Assembly (NCBI RefSeq): GCF_019797845.1
Contig: NZ_CP081864.1
Coordinates: forward strand, 1,984,001-2,048,000
DNA: 64,000 bases
Direction of reading: 5' to 3'
DNA from: Symbiopectobacterium purcellii
GTDB taxonomy: Bacteria > Pseudomonadota > Gammaproteobacteria > Enterobacterales > Enterobacteriaceae
The notes beneath the pieces are model-generated. The model was not told the DNA's origin. It saw nothing but the letters and a program-made list of their open reading frames with translations, and made no database searches. The translations under genes and the position numbers were made by a program. Numbering within the stretch: position 1 is the stretch's first letter; every line of letters starts with the position of its first letter. Shown here piece by piece: positions 62,964 through 64,000 of the stretch.

Positions 62964-63098
62964 AGATTCCTTTATGATTGTTTTGGAAAAGCAAAGGCTA
63001 TTTAAGGGAAAAACGGGGTTTGCCACCATAATAAAATTTGCAATCAAGCTTTGCTTTTCATATAAACCTCGAACGGCCTATTGGGAATTTCTTAGATT

Positions 63099-64000
63099 AT
63101 GTTGAGCAGTGAACTCCGTTATTTTCTGGCTGTGGCAACGACGGGCTCACTGAGTGCCGCCAGTCAGCAGCTCTTCGTGGCGGTGTCCGCCATCAGTCGA
63201 CAGGTTCAGCGTTTGGAAGAACGTATGGGCGTGTCTCTGTTTGAGCGCCACGCGCGCGGCATGATTTTGACTGATGCAGGCCGTATTCTGGAAAATCATG
63301 TGCGTAAAAGCATGATGGATTTAGACGCGGCGGTGGCAGAAATTCAGGGACTGAGCGCGCAACATAAAACGCAGATTAGCGTCGGATGCACCGAAGGAAT
63401 GGCTTTCGATGCATTGCCCAATCTGTTTGCCCGGTTTCAGCAATCCCACCCGGAAACCGCGTTCCACTTAAAAGTGGGATCGGCACAACAGGTCTCGCAG
63501 ATGGTTCGTCACGGTGAAGTGGACATCGCGTTGCAATTTGCGTTTGCGCCAGAGCACGGTGTTGAAGTACTGCTTTCGCTACCTGCGCCGTTACTGCTGT
63601 TGATGGCGGAGGATCACCCGCTGGCAGGCAACACCGTTCTGTTAGCCGATCTGGCCACTTACCCGTTGGCATTGCCTGAACCGACCACCACGCTGCGTCA
63701 ACTGTTCGATCTCTCCTGCCGCATGCAGGGCACTTATCTGGAGCCCACGCTCTGTTGCAGCAACTTTACCACCCTCTATCACTATGTACTTTCCACGCCG
63801 CAGGCGGTAACGGCATGTAGCTTTTATTCGGTGATGTATAAGTGCCGACAAGCGCCGCTCCGGCTGGCGAAGTTGGCGATGCGACAACTGGAACAGCGTG
63901 CCTTGCAGGTGCAAATCCAGTCCGGACATACACTCACATATGTGCAGCAGGCGTTTATCGCGATGATGCAAGACGAATTTTACGATGCGGAGCGTTACTG
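63099..64000 (+). CDS. LysR-family regulator (3' end cut by the window)
   Basis: The visible 300 codons show an HTH (ELRYFLAVATTGSLSAASQQLFVAVSAISRQVQRLEERMG) and most of the effector domain. It is divergent from the M20 gene across about 135 bases and so is the likely regulator of it and perhaps of the MetNIQ-like operon. The frame is still open at the last base and probably ends just beyond it, since the family is about 300 residues. Confidence 0.9.
   Translation, partial: MLSSELRYFLAVATTGSLSAASQQLFVAVSAISRQVQRLEERMGVSLFERHARGMILTDAGRILENHVRKSMMDLDAAVAEIQGLSAQHKTQISVGCTEGMAFDALPNLFARFQQSHPETAFHLKVGSAQQVSQMVRHGEVDIALQFAFAPEHGVEVLLSLPAPLLLLMAEDHPLAGNTVLLADLATYPLALPEPTTTLRQLFDLSCRMQGTYLEPTLCCSNFTTLYHYVLSTPQAVTACSFYSVMYKCRQAPLRLAKLAMRQLEQRALQVQIQSGHTLTYVQQAFIAMMQDEFYDAERY

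Noticed and set aside
1..64000. tRNA, rRNA, prophage, IS transposase or CRISPR-Cas genes
   Set aside because: I looked for cloverleaf-type sequences, integrase and transposase motifs and cas-type products and saw none.

Overview
The window reads as enterobacterial chromosome (Enterobacterales, gamma-Proteobacteria). It keeps blocks known from the E. coli terminus half: asr-ydgU-ydgD with rstAB, a DauA-type SulP gene, and chaA, chaC, narL, narX, narK, narGHJI in that order. The accessory catabolic genes and repeats fit a Pectobacteriaceae- or Yersiniaceae-like genome better than E. coli itself, but I cannot name the genus. No rRNA, tRNA, CRISPR array, prophage or IS transposase was seen.

Layout. 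(1) 1-5.4 kb: a partial GAF/GGDEF/EAL protein, then ydgD, ydgU, a repeat-expanded asr and rstBA. A near-perfect RstA box lies between rstB and asr. (2) 5.7-12 kb: an unknown protein, frameshifted dauA, chaA, an ERIC-like repeat, a Fur-boxed siderophore-interacting protein, chaC and a PhzF remnant. (3) 12-23.4 kb: respiratory nitrate reduction. NarL is intact, narX is frameshifted, and narK and narGHJI both have perfect FNR boxes. (4) 23.5-26.4 kb: a lone UlaA-type PTS IIC, a palindromic repeat element, yeaQ and a LysE-type exporter. (5) 26.5-39 kb: a polyamine/GABA-type catabolic region. It holds a PotA-like ATPase, a MocR regulator, puuE/gabT, gabD with an internal amber codon, a PotD/B/C-like importer, and an SDR / APH-type kinase / phospho-lyase-like class III aminotransferase operon. 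(6) 39-44.3 kb: an opine dehydrogenase-family protein with a TctCBA transporter and a LysR regulator. (7) 44.5-54.4 kb: two paralogous flavoprotein monooxygenase-like genes in convergent operons, with two CMD/AhpD-like proteins, a variant M19 peptidase and a second polyamine-type ABC importer, followed by a GntR/FCD regulator. (8) 54.6-57.5 kb: AraC regulator, azlCD and an alpha/beta hydrolase. (9) 57.8-64 kb: a MetNIQ-type importer flanking an N-acylamino-acid racemase-like enolase, plus an M20 peptidase and a divergent LysR, which together look like an N-acyl-amino-acid scavenging unit.

Two points stand out. First, the palindrome TGATGCATCA occurs in three promoter regions: before the importer genes at 32.5 kb, before the SDR-kinase-phospho-lyase operon at 35.9 kb, and before the GntR/FCD gene at 54.4 kb. 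This links regions 5 and 7 as one candidate regulon. Second, four genes are broken (dauA, narX, gabD and the PhzF remnant). That suggests either recent gene decay or, for the first three, sequence errors.
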